Shown: positions 1-8,315 of the stretch, one piece after another
How the letters are laid out: each line of letters opens with the position of its first letter
How positions within the stretch are numbered: position 1 is the first letter of the stretch
DNA from: Pacificoceanicola sp048553275
GTDB taxonomy: Bacteria; Pseudomonadota; Alphaproteobacteria; Rhodobacterales; Rhodobacteraceae
Length of the DNA stretch: 64,000 bases
NCBI RefSeq assembly: GCF_048553275.1
Contig: NZ_JBLZMW010000004.1
Coordinates: forward strand, 248,001-312,000
Direction of reading: 5' to 3'
Program-made: the position numbers and the translations under genes
The notes under the pieces: generated by a model
Database searches by the model: none
Told to the model about the DNA's origin: nothing
The model's input: the letters and a program-made list of their open reading frames with translations, nothing else

Positions 1-40
1 CGCGCTCTCGGCCTTGTCGGGGCTGCCACTCTGGGGGTAG
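1..40 (+). CDS. C-terminal end of an upstream gene, possibly secF
   Basis: A reading frame open from the left edge ends at TAG (38-40), nine bases before the next start codon. Only about 12 residues are visible (ending SGLPLWG), too few to identify the protein. In Rhodobacteraceae the gene before this Mth938-ccmA pair is usually secF, so SecF (protein export membrane subunit) is the best guess from context alone. Confidence 0.3.
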   Translation, partial: ALSALSGLPLWG

Positions 41-49
41 AAACATCCT

Positions 50-403
50 ATGCGTATCAATGAAATCACCTTTACCGATGCTGTGCCGGTCGACGGCTAT
101 GGGCCGGGCTTTTTCCGGGTTGGCGGTTCGGTGCACACCGGGCCGATGCTGATGTATGGCGCCGGGGCGAATCCCTGGGGCGGGCTGAGCGACGAAGCGG
201 CGCTGCTTGACCTTGTTGGCCATGTCGATGTGCTCTTTGTGGGCACGGGGGCAGAGATCTTTCACCTGCCTTCGGCGCTGCGGGCGCGCCTGGAGGAGGC
301 CGGACTGGGCGTTGAAGTGATGAACTCGCCCGCTGCCTGCCGGACCTATAACGTGCTGCTCAGCGAAGGGCGACGCGTGGCGCTCGCGGTGTTGCCGGTC
401 TGA
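50..403 (+). CDS. Mth938-like domain protein (DUF498)
   Basis: The 117-residue protein has the compact single-domain pattern of the Mth938/DUF498 family: an N-terminal beta segment, a central VDVLFVGTGAE strand-turn and a C-terminal NVLLSEGRRVALAVLPV strand. Family members include the human NDUFAF3-like fold; no enzymatic activity is established for the bacterial proteins. It lies between a probable secF end and ccmA, an arrangement common in Rhodobacteraceae. The start follows the upstream stop by nine bases. Its link to cytochrome maturation is positional only. Confidence 0.8.
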   Translation: MRINEITFTDAVPVDGYGPGFFRVGGSVHTGPMLMYGAGANPWGGLSDEAALLDLVGHVDVLFVGTGAEIFHLPSALRARLEEAGLGVEVMNSPAACRTYNVLLSEGRRVALAVLPV

Positions 404-543
404 GGATGGGAGCGCCGCTCGTCCGGCGGTGCCGGACATCGCCCCGCCCGCCATCCCGCAAGCCGCGCCGCGTCAGGCGCCGGCAAGGACACAGCGCTGT
501 TTTGCCGCTTTTGCAGCGGCGCGCGCTGCGGTAAGCCTCGGGC

Positions 544-1158
544 ATGGATTTGACTGCGACCGATCTTGCGGTGGCCCGGGGGGGCGTGCCGGTCCTGGAA
601 GGGCTGAGTTTCGCGCTCGCGCCGGGACGAGCCCTTGTGCTGCGCGGGCCGAACGGCTCTGGCAAGACGACGCTTCTGCGCACGGTGGCGGGGCTGCAAC
701 CGGCCTTCGCCGGGGAGATTGCCGGAGCCGGAGAGCGCATCGCCTATGCCGCTCATGCGGATGGCCTGAAATCCATGCTGAGCGTCGCCGAGAACCTGAC
801 GTTCTGGGCGCAGGCCTTTGGCAGCGATGATATTTCGGCCGCCCTGACCGGCTTCAACCTCGACGCGCTCAAAACCCGCCTCGCGGGCACGCTCAGCGCC
901 GGGCAGAAGCGGCGGCTGGGGCTGGCGCGTCTCATGGTCACCGGGCGTCCGGTCTGGGTACTGGACGAGCCGACGGTCTCGCTCGATCTCGCCTCGGTCC
1001 AGCTTTTTGCCGAGGCCGTGCGCGGGCATCTGGCCTCGGGCGGCAGCGCTCTGATGGCCACTCATATCGACCTTGGCCTCGCCGAGGCAGAGGTCTTCGA
1101 CGTGACCGCTTACAAGGCGCAGCCGCGCCTCTCCACCGCCGACGAGGCCTTCCTTTGA
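544..1158 (+). CDS. ccmA: Heme exporter ATP-binding protein CcmA
   Basis: This is the ABC ATPase of the CcmABCD complex, which powers release of holo-CcmE during System I cytochrome c maturation at the inner membrane. Visible motifs are Walker A GPNGSGKT (residues 35-42), the signature LSAGQ (117-121, the degenerate form usual in CcmA) and Walker B VWVLDEP (about 138-144). Its 204 residues match the family length. The last four bases overlap the ccmB start, so the two are translationally coupled. A 140-base spacer separates it from the Mth938 gene. Confidence 0.95.
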   Translation: MDLTATDLAVARGGVPVLEGLSFALAPGRALVLRGPNGSGKTTLLRTVAGLQPAFAGEIAGAGERIAYAAHADGLKSMLSVAENLTFWAQAFGSDDISAALTGFNLDALKTRLAGTLSAGQKRRLGLARLMVTGRPVWVLDEPTVSLDLASVQLFAEAVRGHLASGGSALMATHIDLGLAEAEVFDVTAYKAQPRLSTADEAFL

Positions 1159-1811
1159 TCGCCCTGCTGATACGCGATCTACGCCTGTCCGTGCGCGCCG
1201 GGGGCGGCTTTGGGCTTGGCCTTGCCTTTTTCCTGATCGTGACGGTGCTCGTGCCGTTCGGTGTCGGGCCGGAGACCGGCCTGCTCCGGACCATCGCGCC
1301 CGGTGTGCTCTGGATTGGGGCCTTGTTGGCCTGCCTGTTGTCGCTCGACCGCATCTTTGCGCTCGACTGGGAGGACGGCTCGCTCGATCTGCTGGCCACG
1401 GCGCCGTTGCCCATGGAGGGCATCGTCAGCGTCAAGGCGCTGGCCCACTGGATCACCACGGGGCTGCCGCTTGTGCTCGCCGCGCCCATGCTTGGCGTTC
1501 TGCTGAGCCTGCCGCCTGCCGGGTATCTCTGGGTCGTGGTCAGCCTTGCGCTTGGCACCCCGGCGCTCAGCGTGATCGGCACCTTTGGCGCGGCGCTGAC
1601 CGTGGGTCTGAAACGCGGCGGGCTGTTGATGTCGCTTCTCGTGCTGCCGCTCTACGTGCCGACGCTGATTTTCGGCGCGGAAGTGGCGCGGCGCGGGGCC
1701 GAAGGGCTGGCGGTCCAGACGCCGCTTCTTATGCTGGCGGGGATCAGTTTCGGCTCGATGGCTCTGCTGCCGTTCGCTTCGGCCAGTGTGCTGAAGATCA
1801 ACCTTCGGTAA
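1155..1811 (+). CDS. ccmB: Heme exporter permease CcmB
   Basis: CcmB is the membrane subunit partnering CcmA. The 218-residue protein shows about six hydrophobic segments and the acidic turn LDRIFALDWEDGSLDLL near residues 55-75 that is conserved in CcmB. It begins inside the ccmA stop region (four-base overlap) and ends SVLKINLR, a typical CcmB tail. It is followed by a 279-base gap before ccmC, unusual because these genes are often nearly contiguous. Confidence 0.95.
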   Translation: MIALLIRDLRLSVRAGGGFGLGLAFFLIVTVLVPFGVGPETGLLRTIAPGVLWIGALLACLLSLDRIFALDWEDGSLDLLATAPLPMEGIVSVKALAHWITTGLPLVLAAPMLGVLLSLPPAGYLWVVVSLALGTPALSVIGTFGAALTVGLKRGGLLMSLLVLPLYVPTLIFGAEVARRGAEGLAVQTPLLMLAGISFGSMALLPFASASVLKINLR

Positions 1812-2090
1812 GACACGCATTGTCGGCGGCGGTGGCACACGCGCGCTACGTCAAACCGCGCCCGCCATCGGGGCACGGCCGGTTGCTGTGCTTACACCTG
1901 TAGACGCGTCACTGCCTTTTGCAGTCCCGGCGGGCGGCTTTGTGCGCACAGGCGCGGAATACGGGATGGCGCAGGGCATTGGCGGATCGCGCCTTGAGCG
2001 ATGGCATCGGCGGCCTCCTGTGAGCGGACGTATTGCGCCCCACGCATATTTGATGTGTAAAGCTGCGCAAAGACAGATATCGGGAGCGCC
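1812..2090 (+). other. Intergenic region ccmB-ccmC
   Basis: These 279 bases contain no convincing gene: the overlapping short ORFs on both strands have no recognisable domain or ribosome binding site. The 3' end is AT-richer (around 2045-2080), and GGGAG at about 2081-2085 is the likely ccmC ribosome binding site. A ccmC promoter may lie here, but no clear -35/-10 pair was found. Confidence 0.5.
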
Positions 2091-2819
2091 ATGTCGATCT
2101 GGGAATATGCCAATCCGGTCAAGTTCATCCGGACCACAGACCGTCTGCTGCCCTGGCTCAGCGCCGGTGCCGTGGTCTGCCTCGTGGTCGGTCTGATCTG
2201 GGGTTTCTTTTTCACGCCGGAGGATTATCGGCAGGGCAGCACGGTCAAGATCATCTATCTGCACGTGCCGTCCGCGCTGATGGCGATCAACACATGGATG
2301 ATGATGCTGGTTGCCTCGCTGATCTGGATCGTGCGCCGCCACCATGTCAGCGCGCTGGCCGCCCGCGCCGCCGCGCCCATTGGCGCGACGATGACAGTGA
2401 TCGCTCTGGCCACCGGCGCCATCTGGGGACAGCCGATGTGGGGCACGTGGTGGGCGTGGGATCCGCGCCTGACCTCCTTCCTGATCCTGTTCCTGTTCTA
2501 CCTTGGGTATATGGCGCTCTGGTCAGCCATCGAGGATGACGACACCGCCGCCGACCTGACGTCGATCCTGTGCCTCGTGGGCTCGGTCTTTGCGCTGCTC
2601 TCGCGCTATGCGGTCAACTTCTGGAATCAGGGGCTGCACCAGGGCGCGTCGCTCTCGCTCGACAAGGAAGAGAACGTCGCCGACGTCTTCTATTTCCCGC
2701 TTCTGGTCTGCATCGGTGGGTTTGTGCTGCTGTTCATCGCGCTGGTCTTTCTGCGCACCCAGACAGAAATCCGGGCGCGCCGGGCGCGCGCGCTTCTCGC
2801 ACGGGAGCACGCGACATGA
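2091..2819 (+). CDS. ccmC: Heme exporter protein CcmC
   Basis: CcmC binds heme on the periplasmic face of the inner membrane and passes it to CcmE. The 242-residue protein has six hydrophobic segments and the diagnostic tryptophan-rich motif WGTWWAWDPRLTS in the middle. A conserved histidine lies in LHVPSA, upstream of that motif. Length and topology are standard. The stop overlaps the ccmD start (ATGA), indicating coupled translation. Confidence 0.96.
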   Translation: MSIWEYANPVKFIRTTDRLLPWLSAGAVVCLVVGLIWGFFFTPEDYRQGSTVKIIYLHVPSALMAINTWMMMLVASLIWIVRRHHVSALAARAAAPIGATMTVIALATGAIWGQPMWGTWWAWDPRLTSFLILFLFYLGYMALWSAIEDDDTAADLTSILCLVGSVFALLSRYAVNFWNQGLHQGASLSLDKEENVADVFYFPLLVCIGGFVLLFIALVFLRTQTEIRARRARALLAREHAT

Positions 2820-2974
2820 TGCCGGATCTTGGGAAATACGCCGGGGCGGTCCTGTCCTCCTACGCGGTGTCGATCGTGCTGATCGTCGTGCTGGTCGCGG
2901 TCAGCATCCTGCGCGCGCGGCGGGTGAGGGCGGCGCTCTTTGAAATCGAGGAAAGGCAGAAACGTGAGCGCTAA
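2816..2974 (+). CDS. ccmD: Heme exporter protein CcmD
   Basis: A 52-residue single-pass membrane protein: residues 1-12 are periplasmic-like (MMPDLGKYAGAV), residues 13-32 form one hydrophobic helix, and a basic/charged tail (RARRVRAALFEIEERQ) follows. This is the CcmD pattern; CcmD stabilises the CcmABC-CcmE complex. It starts at the ATGA overlap with ccmC and ends overlapping the ccmG start by 11 bases. Confidence 0.9.
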   Translation: MMPDLGKYAGAVLSSYAVSIVLIVVLVAVSILRARRVRAALFEIEERQKRER

Positions 2975-3512
2975 GAAAGGCATTTCGCCTCTGATGCTGT
3001 TGCCCCCACTGATCTTTCTGGCGCTGGGGGCCATGTTCTTTTTCGGCCTGTGGCGCGAGGGCGCAAATGAGCTGGAGTCGAAATTCACCGGCAAGCCGCA
3101 CCCGGCGATGACATCGGCGGCCTTGACGGGGTTTGATCCGATCACACCGGAAATGCTGGCTGCTGGCGAGATTACCCTCGTCAATTTCTGGGCCAGCTGG
3201 TGCCCGCCATGCCGGGCCGAACATCCGCGGCTGCTGCAAATGCAGGAAGACGGCCTGCGCATTGTCGGCGTGAACTTCAAGGATCAGGAAAAGCAGGCTC
3301 TGAAGTACCTCGCCGACGACGGCAATCCCTTCTTGGCGGTTGCTTTCGATCCCGCCGGACGCACGGCCATCGACTGGGGCGTTACCGGCCCGCCCGAAAC
3401 CTTCATCCTGGATGGCGACGGCACAGTGCTGTTCAAATTCGTCGGCCCGCTTGTCGGATCGGACTACGAACAACGATTTCTGCCCGCCCTCGAAGCCGCC
3501 CTCGCTAAATAG
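2964..3512 (+). CDS. ccmG: Thiol:disulfide interchange protein CcmG/DsbE
   Basis: A membrane-anchored thioredoxin-like protein that reduces apocytochrome c cysteines before heme attachment. An N-terminal signal anchor covers about residues 8-28; the active site is FWASWCPPC (C80, C83), and the cis-Pro motif GPPETF follows. I chose the GTG at 2964, preceded by GAGGAAAGG, over the in-frame ATG at 2940, which would lie deep inside ccmD. This gives about 182 residues, normal for CcmG. It is the last gene of the ccm run; ccmE, ccmF and ccmH are not in this window. Confidence 0.93.
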   Translation: MSAKKGISPLMLLPPLIFLALGAMFFFGLWREGANELESKFTGKPHPAMTSAALTGFDPITPEMLAAGEITLVNFWASWCPPCRAEHPRLLQMQEDGLRIVGVNFKDQEKQALKYLADDGNPFLAVAFDPAGRTAIDWGVTGPPETFILDGDGTVLFKFVGPLVGSDYEQRFLPALEAALAK

Positions 3513-3526
3513 CCCCCAAAAAGCCA

Positions 3527-3553
3527 AAGGCCGGAGCATGCAGCCCCGGCCTT
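3527..3553. terminator. Hairpin between convergent ccmG and purB
   Basis: AAGGCCGG (3527-3534) and CCGGCCTT (3546-3553) form a perfect 8-bp stem with an 11-base loop. On the minus strand the stem is followed shortly by TTTTT, so it could stop purB transcription; on the plus strand it follows ccmG. The GC-rich direct and inverted blocks at about 3578-3650 look like another dispersed hairpin repeat. Confidence 0.6.
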
Positions 3554-3663
3554 CGTCTTCATTGGTCCGATACTATCCTGGGGGAGCCCCGCAGGGGCGG
3601 GGGCAAAGCCCCTCACGCGCCGAAGGCGCGCGGATCGCCCCGGCTGGGCCGGGGCGAAATCTC

Positions 3664-4971
3664 TCAGTCCTCGTGGAACACCCGGGCAAAGATCGTGTCG
3701 ACATGTTTGGTGTGATAGCCAAGGTCGAACTTCTCGTTGATCTCTTCCTCCGACAGCGCGGCGCGCACTTCCTCGTCCGCGAGCAGTTCTTCGCGGAAGT
3801 CGGTGCGGTGATCCCAGACCTTCATCGCGTTGCGCTGCACGAGGCGATAGGCATCTTCCCGCGATACACCGGCCTGCGTCAGCGCCAGCAGCACGCGCTG
3901 CGACATGACCAACCCGGGGAACTTGTTCATGTTGTCGAGCATGTTCTGGGGGTAGACCAGCAGCTTGTCGATCACGGATGTCAGGCGCGCCAGCGCGAAG
4001 TCCAGCGTGATCGTGGTGTCCGGCCCGATGTTCCGCTCCACCGACGAATGCGAAATGTCCCGCTCGTGCCACAGCGCCACGTTTTCCATCGCCGGGATCA
4101 CCGCCATGCGCACCAGGCGGGCAAGGCCGGTCAGGTTTTCGGTCAGCACCGGGTTCTTCTTGTGCGGCATCGCCGAGGAGCCCTTTTGCCCCATGGAAAA
4201 GAATTCCGCCGCTTCCAGCACTTCGGTGCGTTGCATGTGGCGGATTTCGATGGCGATGTTCTCGATGCTGCTTGCGATCACGCCCAGCGTTGCAAAGAAC
4301 GCCGCGTGGCGGTCGCGCGGGATGACCTGGGTCGAGATCGGCTCCGGCACGAGGCCGAGCTGTTCGCAGACATGATCTTCCACAGCCGGGTCGATATTGG
4401 CAAATGTGCCCACCGCACCGGAGATGGCGCCCGTGGCAATCTCTGCCCGCGCATCGCGCATCCGGCTGAGGTTGCGATCCATTTCGGCGTAAAAGCGCGC
4501 GAAGGTCAGCCCCATGGTCGTGGGTTCGGCGTGGATGCCGTGCGAGCGGCCGATGCGCACCGTGTCCTTGTGCTCGTAGGCGCGCTTTTTCAACGCCGCC
4601 AGCAGCCCTTCTAGATCCTCGATCAGAATGTCGGAGGCGCGCACCAGCTGCACGTTGAAGCAGGTGTCGAGCACGTCCGAGGAGGTCATGCCCTGATGCA
4701 CGAAGCGCGCCTCTTCGCTGCCCACGTGTTCCGCGAGGTGGGTGAGGAAGGCGATCACGTCATGCTTGGTCACCGCTTCGATTTCGTCGATGCGGGCGAC
4801 GTCGAATTCCACGTCCTTGGCCTTCCAGACCGCATCCGCGTTTTCCTGCGGGATCACGCCGAGCTTCGCCATCGCGTCGCAGGCGTGGGCCTCGATCTCG
4901 TACCAGATGCGGAACTTGGTTTCCGGCGACCAGATGGCAACCATGTCAGGACGGGAATAGCGGGGGATCAT
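3664..4971 (-). CDS. purB: Adenylosuccinate lyase
   Basis: PurB catalyses two fumarate-releasing steps: SAICAR to AICAR in purine synthesis, and adenylosuccinate to AMP. The fumarase/lyase signature SSAMPHKKNP is present about two thirds along, and TSSDVLDT and GRSHG(I)HAEP provide the other conserved active-site segments. From the ATG at 4971 (MIPRYSRPDMVAIW) the protein has 435 residues, the family length. The longer frame back to 5061 adds 30 unconserved residues and overlaps the divergent gene, so it was rejected. Confidence 0.97.
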   Translation of the reverse strand: MIPRYSRPDMVAIWSPETKFRIWYEIEAHACDAMAKLGVIPQENADAVWKAKDVEFDVARIDEIEAVTKHDVIAFLTHLAEHVGSEEARFVHQGMTSSDVLDTCFNVQLVRASDILIEDLEGLLAALKKRAYEHKDTVRIGRSHGIHAEPTTMGLTFARFYAEMDRNLSRMRDARAEIATGAISGAVGTFANIDPAVEDHVCEQLGLVPEPISTQVIPRDRHAAFFATLGVIASSIENIAIEIRHMQRTEVLEAAEFFSMGQKGSSAMPHKKNPVLTENLTGLARLVRMAVIPAMENVALWHERDISHSSVERNIGPDTTITLDFALARLTSVIDKLLVYPQNMLDNMNKFPGLVMSQRVLLALTQAGVSREDAYRLVQRNAMKVWDHRTDFREELLADEEVRAALSEEEINEKFDLGYHTKHVDTIFARVFHED

Positions 4972-5054
4972 GGGCAGACTTTCGCGTTGAGTTCGGGATT
5001 GCGGGCCTTCTAGACTGTGCGCACCGAGCGAACAAGAGAAAGGGGCCGGCAGCG

Positions 5055-5495
5055 ATGTCACGGGCGTTGACGATCTGGGATTTCGAAGGCGCGTGGACCT
5101 ACGCCCGCGAAATCGACGATGCCACGGGGCTCGGGGCCGGCGCGGGGCAGGGAACCGCGCGCTTTATCCGGCAGGATGGCGCGCTGCGCTACGATGAGGA
5201 AGGGCAGATCGCCTTTGCCACGACGCCGCCGATGAAGGGCAGCCGCCGTTACCTCTGGCGTGAGACACCGGCGGGCGCGGCGGTGTTTTTTGAAGACGGG
5301 CGCGCCTTTCACGACGTGGATCTGCGGCAGGGCAGCCCGGCAGCCGCGCATTGGTGCGATCCCGACCAATACGACGTGACCTATGATTTCTCCGACTGGC
5401 CGCGCTGGTCGAGCCTTTGGCGGGTGAAAGGGCCGCGCAAGGATTACACAATGCGCACGACCTACCATCGCCCCGGTGCCGCAACGGAAGGATAA
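5055..5495 (+). CDS. DUF6314 family protein
   Basis: A 146-residue soluble protein with repeated aromatic beta-strand segments (FEGAWTYAR, GSRRYLWRE, YDVTYDFSDW, WRVKGPRKDYTMRTTY). This is the pattern of DUF6314, a small beta-rich family of unknown function with many alphaproteobacterial members. It diverges from purB with about 80 bases between them. No catalytic motif is evident. Confidence 0.75.
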   Translation: MSRALTIWDFEGAWTYAREIDDATGLGAGAGQGTARFIRQDGALRYDEEGQIAFATTPPMKGSRRYLWRETPAGAAVFFEDGRAFHDVDLRQGSPAAAHWCDPDQYDVTYDFSDWPRWSSLWRVKGPRKDYTMRTTYHRPGAATEG

Positions 5496-5638
5496 GGCTT
5501 TGAAAACGCCAAAAAATCTCCCGCGCCTTGGGCGGTATACAAAGGTATTCCTGTAACGCTTTGAAAATATTGAATTTTCCTCTTTCCCTTGGGGCGACCC
5601 GCGCGTAATTTGCAGAAAGTTGACAAGGAATCCGCTCC

Positions 5639-6937
5639 ATGGCGCCCATTCAGGACCATCCGCTGCGCTATGCGCTGGCCAATGAGTTGCACGCGCGCCC
5701 GTTTCCGTCGCTGACGGTGCCATGCCGCGCGGTCTATCTCGCGATCAAGCAGCCCAGCCATGCTGCCGGCCGTGACAAGGCGCAGGATCTGGCGCATCTG
5801 GTCGACCTTCTGGACCGCTTCGGAACCGCGCACCCATCGCCCGGTGCCACGCATTTTTCCGCGCGGATCGGGCAGAACATGCTCAAGTGGGAGCAGCACA
5901 CGGAGTTTGTCACTTACACGGTCTTTCTCAAGGGGCTGGGTCAGCGCCCCTATGATCCGGCGGATTTCGATGTCTTTCCGGAGGAGTGGCTGGAGCAGGC
6001 ACCTGGGGTGCGGGTGACCTCTGCGATGATCCGGATCGCGCCGCGCCCTGATGATGCGGATATCGCCGAGAAGGTCGACGACTGGATGGTGCCCGAAAGC
6101 GTGGCGATCAGCCGTGTGCTCGATGACGACGCGGTGGTCGCGGGGGATTTTCGTATTGATCCTGCAGGGCATCAGCGCTTTGCCGTGTTTACCGCCGAGG
6201 ATGTGGGGCAGCGGCGGGTCGGACGAATCGTTCAGCGTCTCTGCGAGATCGAGACCTACAAGACCATGTCGATGCTCGGCTTTTCCCGGGTGCGCGAGAT
6301 TGGCCCACGCATGGGCGAGATCGACACGGATCTGTCGCAACTGATGGCGGCAATGACCGGCAGCACCGCCCCCGAGGAAGAGACGCTGAAAGCGCTGCTC
6401 TCGGTTTCGGCGGAACTTGAAGCCCTTTCGGCGCGAAGCTCTTTCCGGCTGGGCGCGACCTTTGCCTATGAGGCGCTGGTGCACAAGCGCATCGAGGTGC
6501 TGCGCGAAAGCCGGTTTCAGGGGCGGCAGACCTTCGCCGAATTCATGACCCGGCGCTACCTTCCGGCGATGCGCACGGTCAAGAGCAGCGAGGCGCGGCT
6601 TGGTTCCATGGCGGATCGGGCGATGCGCGCCGGGGATTTGCTGCGTACACGCGTGGAGGTGCAGCGCTCGGCCCAGAACCAGCAGCTCCTGGAGAGCATG
6701 GATCAAAGGGCGGAGGCGCAGCTGCATCTGCAAAAGACGGTCGAGGGCCTGTCCGTGGTGGCGATCAGCTATTACGCGGTGTCGCTGGTCAGCTATCTGC
6801 TCTACCCGCTTGCAACGCCGCTTGGGCTGACGAAGGGATCGCTGACGGCGCTCGTGGTGCTGCCGGTTGTGGCTGTTGTCGCGCTGATGATCCGGCGCAT
6901 TCGCAAGTCCATGGATCCGAGCGGCAAACAGCTCTAG
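5639..6937 (+). CDS. DUF3422 family membrane-anchored protein
   Basis: The 432-residue protein begins DHPLRYALANELHARPFP, the hallmark of the DUF3422 family. The large N-terminal part is soluble with a predicted helical stretch near residues 240-360, and two hydrophobic segments close to the C-terminus (about 360-380 and 390-415) are followed by a basic tail, giving a tail-anchored topology. Function is unknown. The upstream 140 bases are AT-richer than average; a TTGACA at about 5619 lies too close to the start to be its -35. Confidence 0.82.
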   Translation: MAPIQDHPLRYALANELHARPFPSLTVPCRAVYLAIKQPSHAAGRDKAQDLAHLVDLLDRFGTAHPSPGATHFSARIGQNMLKWEQHTEFVTYTVFLKGLGQRPYDPADFDVFPEEWLEQAPGVRVTSAMIRIAPRPDDADIAEKVDDWMVPESVAISRVLDDDAVVAGDFRIDPAGHQRFAVFTAEDVGQRRVGRIVQRLCEIETYKTMSMLGFSRVREIGPRMGEIDTDLSQLMAAMTGSTAPEEETLKALLSVSAELEALSARSSFRLGATFAYEALVHKRIEVLRESRFQGRQTFAEFMTRRYLPAMRTVKSSEARLGSMADRAMRAGDLLRTRVEVQRSAQNQQLLESMDQRAEAQLHLQKTVEGLSVVAISYYAVSLVSYLLYPLATPLGLTKGSLTALVVLPVVAVVALMIRRIRKSMDPSGKQL

Positions 6938-7003
6938 CGCGCCAGACCTCGCGGAGCGCCTCCGGCGCGCTGTTTCTTATTGCGTTCGGGCCACGCAGGC
7001 CCC

Positions 7004-7058
7004 GGGGAGGGCGCTGCCCTCCCCAAACCCCTCCCGAGGTATTTTCAGACCAAAGACG
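7004..7058. repeat. GC hairpin plus 'GAGGTATTTT' dispersed repeat
   Basis: GGGGAGGGC / GCCCTCCCC forms a 9-bp stem with a 3-base loop at 7004-7024. It is followed by CCCGAGGTATTTTCAGACCAAAGA at about 7033-7056, a member of a repeat family seen at several other intergenic sites here. It sits between the convergent DUF3422 and YeeE genes and may act as a bidirectional transcription stop. Confidence 0.6.
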
Positions 7059-7065
7059 GGGCCGC

Positions 7066-8109
7066 TTATTCGGCGGGGACGGCGCCGGAGGCACCTGCCG
7101 TCTGGCTGCTCAGAACCGCGTTGGTCGCCAAGGTTCCGACCGCAATCGAGGCCAGCGCCGCGACAGCCGCAATCGAGAGCGTCGGGACGCCGGCAAGGCC
7201 CGCGCCCACGGTGCACCCGCCCGCCAGAACGCCGCCAATGCCCATGAGCACCGCGCCGGTGAGGTATCGGCCGGTTTCGCGCGGGCTGCTGAAGCTCTGC
7301 CACGCAAAGCGGCGCGCGGCCAGCGACGAGAACAGGGCGCCGCCAAGCACACCGCCGATCAGGCCGACACCAAAGCCTGCCGGAATGGAGGTGGAGGCAA
7401 TGGACCAGAACAGGGTTTCGCTCCAGGGCGAGGTAAAGCTGAGGCTTTCGAGCGCAATCGGGTCGAAGTCGTCATAGAGGATGAAGCCGGTGCCGACCCA
7501 GCCGAGCGGGACCAGCAGGCCGAGCAGCGCGGCGAGGATCAGCATGCCGGATCGTGCGCCCGAGCGCAGTGCAAAGACCAGGGCGGCCAGCGCCAGCAGC
7601 GCAGTCCAGATCAGCGGGTTGCCGGGCAGCGCGGCGCTTTCGAGGGCGAGGGTCTGCGCACTGAGCGTGGTGCGGATCGGCGCGAGCGTGCCTTTGAGCG
7701 TGGCATGGGCGGCGATGGCAAACACCGCCAGAACGGTCAGCGCGCGCAGATTGCCGGTCCCGGTCAGCACGGTGAGGCGCGACGCGCAGCCGCGTGTCAG
7801 CACCATGCCTGCACCGAACAGAAGGCCGCCGATGACGATGGCAAGCCACGGCAGGTCCGCGTTCATGAAGCGGTGATCGTCGAAGCTGATCCAGCCTTGC
7901 CAGACTGCGGCCTGCGTCCCGAGGATGGCCGCCGCGAGCGCGGTCAGCCAGACGCCCATGGCGGCGCGGCGGTCGTCGCCGATCAGTGCGCGGCGGAAGC
8001 AGAACTTGGTTTGTTCGGCAAAGATGCCATAGGCCGCGCCAAGCGCGAGCGCGAAGAAAACGGCAACCTGTGGGGCCGTGAGGGCCTCGAAGCCGAGGGA
8101 TTCGAACAT
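7066..8109 (-). CDS. YeeE/YedE family sulfur transporter
   Basis: A polytopic membrane protein of 347 residues with about nine hydrophobic segments. It carries the conserved cysteine-containing motifs of the YeeE/YedE (TsuA-like) family: KFCFRRAL near the N-terminus, LTRGCASRLT in the middle and LAGGCTVGAGLAG near the C-terminus. Characterised relatives import thiosulfate, the cysteines relaying the substrate. No TusA/TsuB partner is adjacent, so the substrate remains inferred. Two similar palindromes upstream may be operators. Confidence 0.85.
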   Translation of the reverse strand: MFESLGFEALTAPQVAVFFALALGAAYGIFAEQTKFCFRRALIGDDRRAAMGVWLTALAAAILGTQAAVWQGWISFDDHRFMNADLPWLAIVIGGLLFGAGMVLTRGCASRLTVLTGTGNLRALTVLAVFAIAAHATLKGTLAPIRTTLSAQTLALESAALPGNPLIWTALLALAALVFALRSGARSGMLILAALLGLLVPLGWVGTGFILYDDFDPIALESLSFTSPWSETLFWSIASTSIPAGFGVGLIGGVLGGALFSSLAARRFAWQSFSSPRETGRYLTGAVLMGIGGVLAGGCTVGAGLAGVPTLSIAAVAALASIAVGTLATNAVLSSQTAGASGAVPAE

Positions 8110-8127
8110 GGATCTGCCTCCGAAAAT

Positions 8128-8140
8128 GGAACAGTGTTCC
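8128..8140. promoter_or_regulatory. Palindrome GGAACA-G-TGTTCC upstream of the YeeE gene
   Basis: A perfect 6-1-6 inverted repeat lies 18 bases upstream of the YeeE start codon, where a repressor could block transcription or translation. A related 5-1-5 palindrome (GAACA-T-TGTTC) occurs at 8233-8243 in the same spacer. Which protein binds is unknown. Confidence 0.4.
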
Positions 8141-8232
8141 CATGAAGGAGAGAGTGGGGCCTATGCAACCCTTTGTTCTATGCGGCGCTCTTCTGTTTGC
8201 GGTCTACTGTTCCGGTTGCATCCGCTTTTAGC

Positions 8233-8243
8233 GAACATTGTTC
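8233..8243. promoter_or_regulatory. Second GAACA-N-TGTTC palindrome
   Basis: A shorter copy of the 8128-8140 palindrome lies about 105 bases further from the YeeE start and just 5' of the opp terminator. Two matching half-site arrangements in one spacer suggest a shared binding protein, but chance cannot be excluded for such a short motif. Confidence 0.3.
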
Positions 8244-8258
8244 TGAAGCGCGAAAAGA

Positions 8259-8281
8259 GGGCGGTGGCTGTTCCACCGCCC
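8259..8281 (-). terminator. Intrinsic terminator of the opp permease genes
   Basis: GGGCGGTGG (8259-8267) and CCACCGCCC (8273-8281) form a 9-bp stem with a 5-base loop. Read on the minus strand the stem is followed by TCTTTTC, a U-rich tract, 35 bases past the oppC-type stop codon. Confidence 0.75.
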
Positions 8282-8315
8282 CCATGTCTGGGCGTTCCTC
8301 GCGTTCTTTTTTGGC

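Noticed and set aside
8128..8243. LexA/SOS box
   Set aside because: The alphaproteobacterial LexA site is a direct repeat GTTC-N7-GTTC; these are inverted repeats with one-base spacers.
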